From Acidobacteriota bacterium (GTDB taxonomy: Bacteria > Acidobacteriota > Terriglobia > Bryobacterales > Bryobacteraceae), in NCBI GenBank assembly GCA_016871015.1, contig VFZX01000001.1, positions 1-64,000 on the forward strand: a stretch of DNA of 64,000 bases, written 5' to 3'. Positions 45,678 to 55,305 of this stretch are shown one piece after another. Under the pieces are notes generated by a model. It saw nothing but the letters and a program-made list of their open reading frames with translations. It was not told the DNA's origin and searched no databases. The position numbers and the translations under genes are program-made. Within the stretch, counting starts at the first letter, position 1, and each line of letters opens with the position of its first letter.

Positions 45678-48600
45678 ATGCTGCGATCCATCCTGCTTGT
45701 GTCGGCAGCCGCCGCCTGTTTGTCCGCCCAAACAGCCGCGGAGATCACCGGCCGCGTGACTGATTCCACCAACGCGGTGATTCCGGGGGCCGCCATCACG
45801 GCCACCAATGTCGACCGCCAAACGGACCGCACCACCACGTCAAACGACCTCGGCTACTTCACCTTGCCGAGCCTCAGCACCGGAAACTACCGGATCACCG
45901 TGGAACACGGCGGATTCAAACCGGTGTCGCGCTCGGGCATCCGGCTGGATGTGAACCAGTCACTGCGGCTGGACTTCACCCTCGAAGTCGGACAGTTGAC
46001 CGAGAAGATCGAGGTCACCGGAGAACTCGCGCTGATCGAAGCCACCACGGCGCAGCTCGGAACGGTGGTCACCGAGGAGAAGATCTCGGACCTTCCGCTC
46101 AACGCGCGCAACTTCAGCCAGCTCTTGACGCTGACTCCGGGCGCCTCGCCCATTAGCGTGGCGCAGAACCGCGCGGGCGGACAAACGACACCGCGCATCG
46201 GCGTGCTCGTGTTCCCCGCGATCAACGGCCAGACCAACCGGAGCAACTCGTTCACACTCGACGGCGTCTACAACAATGGACATTTCACCGGCACCTATGT
46301 GGTCGCGCCCAACATCGACGGACTGAGCCAGTTCAAGGTCCAGTCCCACAGCGATCAGGCTGAGTTCGGCGGCGCCACAGGCGGAGTGATCAACATCGCC
46401 TCGAAGACCGGCACCAACCAGTTCCACGGCACGCTGTTCGAGTTCCTCCGCAACGACAAGTTGGATGCGCGCGGATTCTTCACCGCGGGCAAACCTGCCC
46501 TGCGGCAGAATCAGTTCGGCGCTGCGGTGGGTGGCCCGGTGTTCCGGAACAAGACCTTCTTCTTCGCCTCCTACGAGGGATACCGGCAAGTGACCGCCTC
46601 GGCATCCCTCGCGCTGGTTCCGACCGCCGAACAACGTGTCGGCGACTTCAGCGCGCTCTCCCGGCGTCTGTTCGATCCCTATTCGACCCGCACCAATCCC
46701 GCCAACGCCAATCAACTCCTGCGCGATCCGTTCCCGAACAACCGGATTCCCGCCGCGCGAATCAGCCCGTCGATCAAGGCGTTCATGGATGCCATCGTCC
46801 CCCTGCCCATCGACACTGGCGTTCCGAACCAGAATTCGCGGAACAGCGATCCACAGACGTTCCCGTCTGATTCCTACAGCATCCGCGGCGACCAGTACCT
46901 CTCGGCGCGCGATTCCTTCTGGGCCCGCTACACCTGGAGCGAGCAGAATACGTCCTCCGCCCTGTCGCTTCCCGGCACGGTAATCACGACGGCGATCCCG
47001 GCGAAGAACTTCGGCGCGGGCTACACCCACACCTTCGGACCCAACACGCTGCTCACGGCCCTTTTCGGATTCTCCTCCACCACGTTCAACGACGCGCCGC
47101 AGTTCACCAAGCGCAACCTGATCTCTGAGGGCTTCTTCAAAGGATTCCTCGATGATCCACGGACACTGACGCCGGGTGTCAACATCCCGGGCTACTTCAG
47201 TCTCAGCATGCGGAACCGGATCCTTGGCCCGCAACGGGGCATCCAGTGGCGCGGCGACGTGGCGCACAACTTCGGCCGCCACAGTCTCAAGTTCGGCGGC
47301 GAGTTGGTGCGGCAGCCGTGGACCAACACCCAGATCACCGAGACACTCACGTTCAACACGCGTCAAAGCGCGGACCTCAACAGCCTAGGCAACACCGGCG
47401 ACGCGCTGGCCTCGTTCCTGATGGGACTGATGGAACGCACCGAGCTCAGCCAGGCCGACTTCACCCTGGAATCGCAGATCGCCAACGGCTACATCCAGGA
47501 CTCCTGGAAAGCGACCAGCACCCTGACCCTCAACTTCGGCCTGCGGTGGGACATCTTCCGTTCCCCCGACTTCTCGCGCGACTTCGCCTCGACGTGGGAC
47601 TTCTACACCGGCAAGTTCCTGGTTGGCATCGCCAGGCCGCCTTCGTGCGCCGAGACCGGCAAGGCGCCGTGCCTTCCGGAGCCGAACAGCGATTATCTCA
47701 ACCGCTTCGTCGAATTCACCGGATCCTCGAAGTTCATCAAGGATGAGCGGGCGCTGCTCGGTCCGCGGTTCGGATTTGGGTGGCAGGCCCGGCCGGGCAC
47801 CGTGATCCGCGGATCCTACGGCATCTTCTACGACCTGATGGCTGGTATGAGCCAGCGCGCGCAGAACGGCAGCATCAACAACGCGAACTGGCCGGGGACA
47901 CGCGGGCGTAGCGTCGACATCAACGCCAACACGGTGCAGGCCACCGCTGATGCGCCGTTCGGCTCGGCGAATCCATTCATCCCCACCGCGGCGCCCACTG
48001 GTCCGGCGCCGTACTATGATCCGCGCTTCAAGAACGCCTACTCGCAGCAGTGGAACTTCGAAGTTCAGCGCCAGCTCGTGCGTGACCTGGCGTTGAGCGC
48101 CGCCTACGTTGGGTCGCACAACCTGCGGCTATCGGTGGGTGGCGATTACAACACCGCGCAGGTTCCCGGCCCTGGCCCGATTGGACCACGCCAGCTCTGG
48201 TCGCACGCGCCCGTCACCACCTGGGACCGCAGCGTCGCGCAGAGTTGGTACAACGCACTGCAGATCAAGCTCGAGCGGCGGATGGCGAGTGGATTCTCGT
48301 TCCTCACCGCCTACACGTGGTCGAAGTCGATCGACACTTCCTCCTCAGGATTTGCGAGCGAGAACATCTCCCTGCAGAATCCGTATGATCCCAACAGCTC
48401 GAAGTCGGTCTCAGGATTCGACGTGCCGCAGATGTTCTCGACCGCGGTGATCTACTCGCTTCCGTTCGGCCATGGGAAAGCCCGGTTCACCAGCGGACCT
48501 GCCGCACGCGTACTCGGCAACTGGCAGGTGAACGGAATCGTGACCCTGCGTTCAGGTGAAACGTTCACGCCCCAGATGAACGCGGATATCGCCAACATCG

Positions 48601-48965
48601 GCGCGGTGAACAACGCAACCCGGGCGCGTCCTGACGTGGTGGGCGAGTGGCGGCTGGCCAATCCCACTCCTGTCGCCTGGTTCAACCCGGCGGCATTCGC
48701 CTCACCGCGCCAGTTCACATATGGGAACGCGGGGCGCAACATTCTGAGGTCCGATTCGCTGCACAATTTCGATATCTCGCTGTTCCGGGAGGACAGGATC
48801 CGCGAGAGCATCAAGCTCCAGATCCGGGCGGAGGCGTTCAACGCCTTCAACCACCCGTCGTTCGGAATTCCCAACGCGGTGGTCACCAACCGGCAATTCG
48901 GCCAGGTCACCGGCACGGCGAGCACCGCGCGCCAGATTCAGTTGGGCATGAAGCTGGTGTTTTAG
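45678..48965 (+). CDS. Oar-like TonB-dependent receptor, outer membrane
   Basis: A 1095-residue protein with a signal peptide (LLVSAAAACLSAQ), then the regulatory-like beta-sandwich (ITGRVTDSTNAVIPGAAITA), the plug (LPLNARNFSQLLTLTPGA, FTLDGVYNNGHFTG) and the NxFHGTLFEFLRNDKLDARGFF element. The barrel ends with QLGMKLVF, an aromatic outer-membrane end signal. No TonB-box was assigned with confidence. The stop codon (48963-48965) overlaps that of the converging third Oar-like gene. Cargo unknown; probably an organic ligand. Confidence 0.92.
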   Translation: MLRSILLVSAAAACLSAQTAAEITGRVTDSTNAVIPGAAITATNVDRQTDRTTTSNDLGYFTLPSLSTGNYRITVEHGGFKPVSRSGIRLDVNQSLRLDFTLEVGQLTEKIEVTGELALIEATTAQLGTVVTEEKISDLPLNARNFSQLLTLTPGASPISVAQNRAGGQTTPRIGVLVFPAINGQTNRSNSFTLDGVYNNGHFTGTYVVAPNIDGLSQFKVQSHSDQAEFGGATGGVINIASKTGTNQFHGTLFEFLRNDKLDARGFFTAGKPALRQNQFGAAVGGPVFRNKTFFFASYEGYRQVTASASLALVPTAEQRVGDFSALSRRLFDPYSTRTNPANANQLLRDPFPNNRIPAARISPSIKAFMDAIVPLPIDTGVPNQNSRNSDPQTFPSDSYSIRGDQYLSARDSFWARYTWSEQNTSSALSLPGTVITTAIPAKNFGAGYTHTFGPNTLLTALFGFSSTTFNDAPQFTKRNLISEGFFKGFLDDPRTLTPGVNIPGYFSLSMRNRILGPQRGIQWRGDVAHNFGRHSLKFGGELVRQPWTNTQITETLTFNTRQSADLNSLGNTGDALASFLMGLMERTELSQADFTLESQIANGYIQDSWKATSTLTLNFGLRWDIFRSPDFSRDFASTWDFYTGKFLVGIARPPSCAETGKAPCLPEPNSDYLNRFVEFTGSSKFIKDERALLGPRFGFGWQARPGTVIRGSYGIFYDLMAGMSQRAQNGSINNANWPGTRGRSVDINANTVQATADAPFGSANPFIPTAAPTGPAPYYDPRFKNAYSQQWNFEVQRQLVRDLALSAAYVGSHNLRLSVGGDYNTAQVPGPGPIGPRQLWSHAPVTTWDRSVAQSWYNALQIKLERRMASGFSFLTAYTWSKSIDTSSSGFASENISLQNPYDPNSSKSVSGFDVPQMFSTAVIYSLPFGHGKARFTSGPAARVLGNWQVNGIVTLRSGETFTPQMNADIANIGAVNNATRARPDVVGEWRLANPTPVAWFNPAAFASPRQFTYGNAGRNILRSDSLHNFDISLFREDRIRESIKLQIRAEAFNAFNHPSFGIPNAVVTNRQFGQVTGTASTARQIQLGMKLVF

Positions 48966-51900
48966 AAAATCATCTTCAACCCGAACTGGATCTGCCTCAT
49001 CGAACTGTCGGTCGAAGAGATCGTCCCTCCATTCACCAGGTCCACCGTCATGTTCGGAGCCGCGAAGTGCGCCTCGTTCAGGATATTGAAAAACTCCGCC
49101 CGGAACGCGAGCGTGAATCTTTCCGAAATCCGGAACGGACGGGACACCGTCGTATCCAGATTCACTACTCCCGGCGCGAAGATGGTGTTCGAACCCGAGT
49201 TGCCGAGCACAAACGGCGCCGCCTGGGTGAACGCCGTGCGGTCAAACCACCGTTCCGGCTTTCGCTCGCTTCGCGGCAGGTTTCCGTTGGCGATCCGGTT
49301 CGGCCGGTTCGCTCCCGTCCAATTCATCGTATTCACGTTCTGCCCCGCCGTGTACGGCAAACCCGCCTGTACCACCGCCAATGTCGAGATCTGCCAGCCG
49401 CCGAGGATCTGTGACACCGGCCCCGCCTTCATCCACTTGCGATCCCGGCCCAGCGGAATGTCCCACACCACGGTGCTGAAGAACCGGTGCCGCATGTCTT
49501 CCGGCGAAAGTCCCCGTTCCCGCTGCCGCACCCGCGTGGCCGGACCCGGATCCGTGATCATCGCGTGGCTCCAGGTATACCCGTTCAACGTCGACAGCCC
49601 TCCCGAAAAGCGCCGCTCGATCTTCAGCTCCAACGCCTGGTAATTGGACTGCCCCTCGGGCAGGCTCGTGGTGACCGTGCTCTGATCCGGGAACAGCCGC
49701 CGCGGATTGATCGCCCCCGCACCCGGAGCTGGCTGATTCAAGTCAATCGCCGGCCAGCGCCGGTGGATCGTGTTCGACCCCACGTATGCCGCTGACGCCA
49801 CCAGGCTCCCGCGCAGCGCCCGCTGCACGTTGAGATTCCACTGATGCGTCTGCCCGTCCGGAAACTGGAACGGCCACTGGCTGAACAAGGCCCGCCCGGA
49901 GAGGACATCCGGACGCAACGCATCCGGAGCGAACCCGTTGCGCACGATCACCGCCGATGTCGAAGCCGTGTTTGCGGTGGGCGTTTGCGTGTCGAGATAG
50001 AACGGCGGATTGCCGGACGGTAAGTCTGAGAACTGGCTCTGCACCGTGTTGTCGTAGAAGACTCCGTAACCGCTCCGGATCACCGTATTCGGCGTCACCT
50101 GCCAGGCCAATCCCAGCCGCGGTGAGAAATTGTTCCGGTCCGGCTGTTGCAGGCTTCGCGACTGCCGCGACCCGTTAGCCGCGTTCACGAGCCGCCCGAA
50201 TCCAGCCAGGCCCGGCTCCACCACGAACGTCGCATAACGGTTCCGCCACTCGACGAACGGCGGCATGTATTCGTAGCGCACGCCGAGGTCGAGCGTCAGC
50301 TTCCGGCCCACCTTGAAATGGTCCTGCAGATAGAATTCGTAGCCTGTCGAGAACAGCGTAGCGTTGCGCGGATTGCTCAGCCGCGCGGTGTTCGTCAGCC
50401 CCAGCAGCGCGTCTGCCAGCGAGCTGCCATTGCCCCTCCCGGCCTGCGCAAACGTGAACTGTCCGTTAAAGCCGAACACGCCGCGCGCGTAATCCGTCGT
50501 GCCGGCATAGCGCCTGAAGTTGCGGATGTTGGTCCCCGCCTTGAGCGAATGCCGGCCTTTGGTCAGCGACACATTGTCCACCAGTTGCTTCACGTCCACG
50601 ATCTTCGGATCCGGCGCGAAACTGCGGTCGCCGAGGCTGGTGAAGCCGGCCAGTGTGAACAGCGGCAATCCTGTGATGTCGGCCCGGTCGAAAGTACCGC
50701 GAAACCCGAATTGCTCCCAAAGCCGCTCCCGGTTCGGCGTATCGATCTTTCCGTCGTTACGCGAGTACGCCACGCGGACTTCGTTCACCACGTTCGCGCC
50801 CGGAAAAATGTGCGTGTGGCTGAACACCGCCGCATGCGCCAGCGCCAGCCGCACGGCGGTGTTTCCGCCGCTGGCCGGCATCGGCAGATTGCCCGGCTCC
50901 AGCCGCGTCCGGTCATGGTAGCTGTAGCGGAGGAACACCGTGTCGCGGTCGCGGAACCGGTGGTCGAACCGCGAGTCGATCTGCGTATCGTCGTCGTCGC
51001 GCGACGGATTGAACAGGTAGTTCTGCACGCCCGCCCGGTTGGGCGCCGGATAGAGTTGCAACACCCGGAGCGCCACTGGATCGAAACGGCTGGCCGGGAT
51101 GCGATTTCCCGGAAACTGCACGCGGGTTCCATCGGCCACCTGTGTTGCCGGGTCGGACACCGCGGTATTTCCGAACTCCCCGCCGATCATCGCCCGTGTC
51201 GGAATCGTGTTCAACAGCGTCAGCTTTTCCCGGATCTTGGTTCCCTGATAGCTGCCAAAAAAGAAGGTCTGGTTCTTCCGGACCGGACCGCCCAACGTTC
51301 CCCCGTATTGATTCTGCCGGTAGGGCGGCTTCGCCCGCCCGCTGTTGAAGAAGTTGTTCGCATCTAGCTTCTCGTTACGCAAGAACTCGAACGCGGTGCC
51401 ATGGAAATCGTTCGTGCCGGACTTCGTCGTCACCTGGATCACGCCTCCGCCGCCCCGCCCGAACTCGGCCGAGAAGTTGTGCGTTTCGATGCTGAACTCC
51501 TGGATGGCGTCGATTGAAGGCTTCATCACCTGGTTCGACGCGATCACCACGCCGAAATGGTAGTTGTTGTTGTCCATCCCATCCATCACGAACTGGTTCT
51601 GCAGCATGTTCGCGCCGTTTACCGAAAACGCGTCCGTCACGAAGTTCCGCGACCGGGACGGCAGCACGCCGGGCGCCAGCATCGCCAATTGCTGGTAGTT
51701 GCGTCCGTTCAGCGGCATCTGCGTGATCGTGGTGTTCTCCACGACCTGGTTCAGGTTCGACGTCTCCGATTGCAGCAGCGGCGTCTGGCTCACCACGTTC
51801 ACTACGTCCGCCAACGTACCCACCTTCATCTCGAAATCCAGCCGCGCCCGTTGGCCCGCATGCAGCGCCAGGTTCCGGCGTTCCACGGATTGAAACCCGG

Positions 51901-52144
51901 TCAAGCTGACTGTTACCGTATAGACGCCCACCGGCAGCGCCGCCACCGTGTAGGCGCCGGTATCGTTGGTCTGCGCGGTGGACTTGAAACCCGTCGCGGC
52001 GTTGGACACCTCGAGAGCCGCGCCGGGAACTACTGCCCCGCTTGGATCAGTGATGATCCCTGTAATCGTGGCCGTGTCCGTCTGCGCCACGGCGCTGGGC
52101 AATAGCAAGGCTACGGAAATCGCAGCAGCGTGGATGCTCTTCAC
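48962..52144 (-). CDS. Oar-like TonB-dependent receptor, outer membrane
   Basis: A 1060-residue protein, the third Oar-like receptor. Signal peptide [21 protein letters not shown], carboxypeptidase-regulatory-like domain ([20 protein letters not shown]), plug ([34 protein letters not shown]), then [22 protein letters not shown] and a long barrel ending in [14 protein letters not shown] precedes the start. It is divergent from rpmH across 173 bp and converges with the 45678 receptor. It occupies the place where dnaA is commonly found upstream of rpmH. Ligand unknown. Confidence 0.92.
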   Translation of the reverse strand: MKSIHAAAISVALLLPSAVAQTDTATITGIITDPSGAVVPGAALEVSNAATGFKSTAQTNDTGAYTVAALPVGVYTVTVSLTGFQSVERRNLALHAGQRARLDFEMKVGTLADVVNVVSQTPLLQSETSNLNQVVENTTITQMPLNGRNYQQLAMLAPGVLPSRSRNFVTDAFSVNGANMLQNQFVMDGMDNNNYHFGVVIASNQVMKPSIDAIQEFSIETHNFSAEFGRGGGGVIQVTTKSGTNDFHGTAFEFLRNEKLDANNFFNSGRAKPPYRQNQYGGTLGGPVRKNQTFFFGSYQGTKIREKLTLLNTIPTRAMIGGEFGNTAVSDPATQVADGTRVQFPGNRIPASRFDPVALRVLQLYPAPNRAGVQNYLFNPSRDDDDTQIDSRFDHRFRDRDTVFLRYSYHDRTRLEPGNLPMPASGGNTAVRLALAHAAVFSHTHIFPGANVVNEVRVAYSRNDGKIDTPNRERLWEQFGFRGTFDRADITGLPLFTLAGFTSLGDRSFAPDPKIVDVKQLVDNVSLTKGRHSLKAGTNIRNFRRYAGTTDYARGVFGFNGQFTFAQAGRGNGSSLADALLGLTNTARLSNPRNATLFSTGYEFYLQDHFKVGRKLTLDLGVRYEYMPPFVEWRNRYATFVVEPGLAGFGRLVNAANGSRQSRSLQQPDRNNFSPRLGLAWQVTPNTVIRSGYGVFYDNTVQSQFSDLPSGNPPFYLDTQTPTANTASTSAVIVRNGFAPDALRPDVLSGRALFSQWPFQFPDGQTHQWNLNVQRALRGSLVASAAYVGSNTIHRRWPAIDLNQPAPGAGAINPRRLFPDQSTVTTSLPEGQSNYQALELKIERRFSGGLSTLNGYTWSHAMITDPGPATRVRQRERGLSPEDMRHRFFSTVVWDIPLGRDRKWMKAGPVSQILGGWQISTLAVVQAGLPYTAGQNVNTMNWTGANRPNRIANGNLPRSERKPERWFDRTAFTQAAPFVLGNSGSNTIFAPGVVNLDTTVSRPFRISERFTLAFRAEFFNILNEAHFAAPNMTVDLVNGGTISSTDSSMRQIQFGLKMIF

Positions 52145-52247
52145 ATGTGCTCCTGTTGCGCGCGGATCATGGTCCGCGGCGCAGACGGGGCCAGGATATC
52201 ACAACCCCGCGAAATGAGTCCGGAATGCACTCCCCTGTGCGATGGTC

Positions 52248-52253
52248 TATACT
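52248..52253 (+). promoter_or_regulatory. -10-like TATACT of the rpmH operon
   Basis: TATACT stands 64 nt before the rpmH ATG at 52318, in the 173-bp region between the receptor gene and rpmH. No DnaA-box-like TTATCCACA was noticed in this gap. Confidence 0.4.
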
Positions 52254-52317
52254 GAGAGTTCGGGACCTCCCCGAAGCAATCCACCCTCAGTGCGCCTATG
52301 AGCCGGCGCTCTCTCCT

Positions 52318-52491
52318 ATGCCCAAAAGAACGTTCCAACCCAACAACCGCCGCCGCGCCAAGACCCACGGGTTCCGCGCCCGCATGAGTTCCAAGGACGG
52401 CCGCGACGTGTTGTCCCGCCGCCGCGCGAAAGGCCGCTGGAAGCTCACCGTCAGTGACGAACGGGCCGTCCGGTACTCCAAACTCGGCTAG
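52318..52491 (+). CDS. rpmH: 50S ribosomal protein L34
   Basis: A 57-residue basic protein with the L34 signature: [20 protein letters not shown], followed by [20 protein letters not shown]. It is about a dozen residues longer than typical L34 (about 44-46): the C-terminal extension [11 protein letters not shown] overlaps the start of rnpA in another frame. L34 is a component of the large ribosomal subunit. It is the first gene of the rpmH-rnpA-yidD-yidC-khpB-mnmE block. Confidence 0.97.
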   Translation: MPKRTFQPNNRRRAKTHGFRARMSSKDGRDVLSRRRAKGRWKLTVSDERAVRYSKLG

Positions 52492-52834
52492 CACGGCGTT
52501 CCCCAAGTCCCGCCGGCTTCTCAAGAGACGTGAGTTCCGGAGGGTGTACGACCAGGGGGCCCGCATCACCAGTCCATCATTCTCTGTGTTTTACCTGCGC
52601 CGGGACTCGAACGCTGACCAGCCAAGGGCCGGATTCACGACCCCGCGCCCACTCGGCAAGGCGCACGACCGCAACCGCATCCGCCGCCGGATGCGCGAAG
52701 CCGTCCGCACGGAACTGCACAAGGCGGATCCCGCGCTGGATTTCGTGTTCCACCCCCGCCGCGCCGTGCTCAAGATCCCGCTGCCGTTTCTCCGGCGGGA
52801 GGTGGAAAAGGTGCTTGAGCAATGCAAGGGGTGA
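52454..52834 (+). CDS. rnpA: Ribonuclease P protein component
   Basis: A 126-residue RNase P protein subunit, which aids the catalytic RNA in maturing tRNA 5' ends. Its hallmark is [18 protein letters not shown] (about 68-85), with [14 protein letters not shown] near the N-terminus. The ATG at 52454 lies 38 nt inside rpmH. No ATG, GTG or TTG was seen between there and the conserved [10 protein letters not shown] block, so the overlap is probably real. The N-terminal 15 residues are therefore an extension read from inside rpmH. It overlaps yidD by 13 nt. Confidence 0.93.
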   Translation: MTNGPSGTPNSASTAFPKSRRLLKRREFRRVYDQGARITSPSFSVFYLRRDSNADQPRAGFTTPRPLGKAHDRNRIRRRMREAVRTELHKADPALDFVFHPRRAVLKIPLPFLRREVEKVLEQCKG

Positions 52835-53031
52835 TCGTGGCGGTGCTCGTCTTCTACAAGCGGTGGATCTCGCCGCTGCTGCCCTCGGCGTGCCGCTTTC
52901 ATCCCACTTGTTCTGATTACATGCGCCAATCCGTGGAACGGCACGGTGCGGTCACAGGAGTGTGGCTGGGGCTCAAGCGCCTGGCCAAATGCCATCCGTT
53001 TCATGAGGGTGGAATGGATCCCGTGCCATGA
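52822..53031 (+). CDS. yidD: Membrane protein insertion efficiency factor YidD
   Basis: A 69-residue protein with the family motif CRFHPTCSDY at 24-33, preceded by a hydrophobic N-terminus (VAVLVFYKRWISPLLP) and ending in the LKRLAKCHPF segment. YidD helps YidC-dependent membrane insertion in E. coli, where its location is the membrane surface. It overlaps rnpA by 13 nt and yidC by 4 nt, so it is in the same translationally coupled string. Confidence 0.96.
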   Translation: MQGVIVAVLVFYKRWISPLLPSACRFHPTCSDYMRQSVERHGAVTGVWLGLKRLAKCHPFHEGGMDPVP

Positions 53032-54743
53032 GCGATTCCAAGAAACCGCAGTCCAACCAGGAAATGCCGATGGAGCAGCGCCTGATGCTTGCCTTCGGCC
53101 TGATGATCGTGGTGCTCGGCGGCACCAGCTACTTCATGCCGAAGCCGGAGCCTCCGGCCGAGCCAGCCAAGCCGCCCGTCAAGGCGGTGGAAACCACGCC
53201 CGCCCCGGCACCGGCAACTCCGCCGGCGCCAGCGCCGAAACCCGCGCGGGCAACCAAGAGCGTGGCGGCTCCCCCGGCTCCAGTGACCAAGATCGCCGCG
53301 GCGGCCGAACAGTCCCACGTCATCGAGACCGATCTGTATAAAGTCACCTTCCACACCACGGGCGGAGTGATCCGGAGTTGGATTCTGAAGCGATTCAAGG
53401 ACTCCAAAGGCAGCCCCCTCGAACTGGTGAATACCAAGGCGGGCGCGCTCGGCTATCCCCTCCAGTACAGCTTCCACCTTCCTCAAACGGCCGACCCCTA
53501 CAACGCCGCCGGGCATCAAGCCACGCTTTCGCCGGACCGCCTGGGAATCACATTCGAGTACCGTGGCGAGGGCTGGCACGGCAGAAAAGCGATCCGGTTC
53601 GAGCAGGGATCCTACATCGCCCAAGTTTCCTCCGAGCTCACCATCGCCGGTGTCCCGAAGCCACACCTGCTCACCTGGCGTGGCGGATTCGGCGACTTCA
53701 GCGTAGTTGGCGCGGCTTCCCAGCAGAAGAACGTCTACTACCTGACCAACGAAGGCTCGCTCATCCTCAAGACCGCCGACACCGCGGAGAAAGAGCCACA
53801 GTCCAACCGCGGCCGTTTCGACTTCGCCGGGATTGCCGACGGCTATTTCGCTGCGCTCGCGATTCCGGATCCGAACCGCGACTTCGAGCTCCACACGTTC
53901 CAGGACAAGACCGCCAACCATGTCGATGGCAAGACCGATCCGTTCCCCGGCATGGCAATCGGCGGCGATACGGTCAACAAGTTCGTTTTCTTCACCGGAC
54001 CCAAGGATACGGACCTGTTACGCCGCATCTCGCCCAAGCTCGAAAACCTGGTCGACTTCGGATACTTCGCCCCCATCGCGCGGCCGCTGTTCCTCAGCCT
54101 GAAGTGGCTCAACGACAGCTACATCCGCAACTACGGCTGGACCATCGTGATCGTCACTGTGCTCATCAACTTCCTGCTGCTGCCGCTCAAGCTGTCGAGC
54201 ATGAAGTCGATGAAACAGATGTCGTCGTTGCAACCCGAGATCAAGAAGATCCAGGAAAAGTACTCGGGCATGAGCATGAAGGATCCGCGCAAGGCGAATC
54301 AGAACCAGGAAATGATGGACCTGTACAAGAAGCACGGCATCAATCCGATGGGCGGATGCATGCCGATGGCCTTGCAGATCCCCTTCTTCATCGCCTTCTA
54401 CAACGTGCTCTCCAACGCGATCGAGTTGCGCGGGGCTCCGTGGCTCTGGGTGCCGGATCTGTCGCGCCTCGACGGCTACTATATTCTCCCCATCGCCATG
54501 GTCGCCACCCAGTTCTGGATGCAGAAGATGACCCCCGCCACCACCACCGATCCCGCCCAGCAGCGCATGATGCTGCTGATGCCGCTGATGCTCGGGTTCA
54601 TGTTCTGGTCGGTGATGAGCGGCCTGGTGTTATACTGGTTGACCGGAAACGTGGTGGGAATTATCCAGCAATGGTTCTTCAACCGCATGGCGCAGAAGCC
54701 CGCGGCCGCCGCGGTCCCCGTTTCTCCAACAAAGAAGAAATGA
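53028..54743 (+). CDS. yidC: Membrane protein insertase YidC
   Basis: A 571-residue Oxa1/YidC insertase. One N-terminal helix (LMLAFGLMIVVLGGTSYFM) leads to a Pro/Ala-rich linker (about 38-85) and the periplasmic beta-domain (VIETDLYKVTFHTTGG, about 95-330). The conserved C-terminal membrane domain follows (YGWTIVIVTVLINFLLLPLK, MKQMSSLQPEIKKIQEKYSG, GCMPMALQIPFFIAFYNVL). The length agrees with Gram-negative YidC. It overlaps yidD by 4 nt and precedes khpB by 10 nt. Confidence 0.96.
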   Translation: MSDSKKPQSNQEMPMEQRLMLAFGLMIVVLGGTSYFMPKPEPPAEPAKPPVKAVETTPAPAPATPPAPAPKPARATKSVAAPPAPVTKIAAAAEQSHVIETDLYKVTFHTTGGVIRSWILKRFKDSKGSPLELVNTKAGALGYPLQYSFHLPQTADPYNAAGHQATLSPDRLGITFEYRGEGWHGRKAIRFEQGSYIAQVSSELTIAGVPKPHLLTWRGGFGDFSVVGAASQQKNVYYLTNEGSLILKTADTAEKEPQSNRGRFDFAGIADGYFAALAIPDPNRDFELHTFQDKTANHVDGKTDPFPGMAIGGDTVNKFVFFTGPKDTDLLRRISPKLENLVDFGYFAPIARPLFLSLKWLNDSYIRNYGWTIVIVTVLINFLLLPLKLSSMKSMKQMSSLQPEIKKIQEKYSGMSMKDPRKANQNQEMMDLYKKHGINPMGGCMPMALQIPFFIAFYNVLSNAIELRGAPWLWVPDLSRLDGYYILPIAMVATQFWMQKMTPATTTDPAQQRMMLLMPLMLGFMFWSVMSGLVLYWLTGNVVGIIQQWFFNRMAQKPAAAAVPVSPTKKK

Positions 54744-54753
54744 CCGCCTGTTG

Positions 54754-55302
54754 ATGAGCCAGCGCAAGTACACCATTGCAAAGATCGGAGCCCGGACCGA
54801 AGAATTCCTGAAGCGGATTCTGCCCCTGATGGGCGTCAACGTGCGCTTTGAGATCACCGAGGGCGAAGAGCTCCATCCTGGATTCGAGAACCCCGAGATC
54901 CGCGTCAAGTTCAGCGGACACGATGTGCCCGACCTGCTTGAGAACAAGGCCGAGGTCCTGCTGGCGCTCGAACACCTGACCATGGAAGCGCTGCGCATCC
55001 CGTTCGAGGACCACAGCCGGATCTGCTTCGACGCCAATGACCATCGCATGCTCCGCATCGAAGAGCTGCGGCAGAGCGCCGTCACCGCGGCCGAGCGCGT
55101 GCGGGATTCCAAGCGCCCGTTCCGGTTCAATCCGATGAACAGCCGCGAGCGCCGGATCATCCACCTGGCGTTGCGGGACTTCAAGGAAGTGCGCTCCGAG
55201 AGCGAAGGATTCGAGCCGCGGCGCAACGTGGTGATCTACCCGGAGGGAATGCCGTCTCAGCCCGCCAGTGCCCCGCCTCCGATGCGGCGCGGCCGCCGCT
55301 AG
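54754..55302 (+). CDS. khpB: KhpB/Jag-type RNA-binding protein (KH-R3H)
   Basis: A 182-residue protein starting at ATG 54754; a TTG at 54751 is an alternative start. It has the Jag linker region (RTEEFLKRILPLMGVNVRFEI), a KH-like domain (about 50-125), and an R3H segment (FNPMNSRERRIIHLALRDF, about 125-150). The N-terminal Jag_N domain of longer homologues is absent. KhpB proteins bind RNA and affect cell division and membrane homeostasis in several bacteria. The C-terminal tail is Pro/Arg-rich. It stands between yidC and mnmE, its usual place. Confidence 0.9.
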   Translation: MSQRKYTIAKIGARTEEFLKRILPLMGVNVRFEITEGEELHPGFENPEIRVKFSGHDVPDLLENKAEVLLALEHLTMEALRIPFEDHSRICFDANDHRMLRIEELRQSAVTAAERVRDSKRPFRFNPMNSRERRIIHLALRDFKEVRSESEGFEPRRNVVIYPEGMPSQPASAPPPMRRGRR

Positions 55303-55305
55303 CCG

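Noticed and set aside
45960-47366. 468-codon minus-strand frame inside the second receptor gene
   Set aside because: Shadow of the receptor frame; Arg/Glu/Val-rich without motifs.
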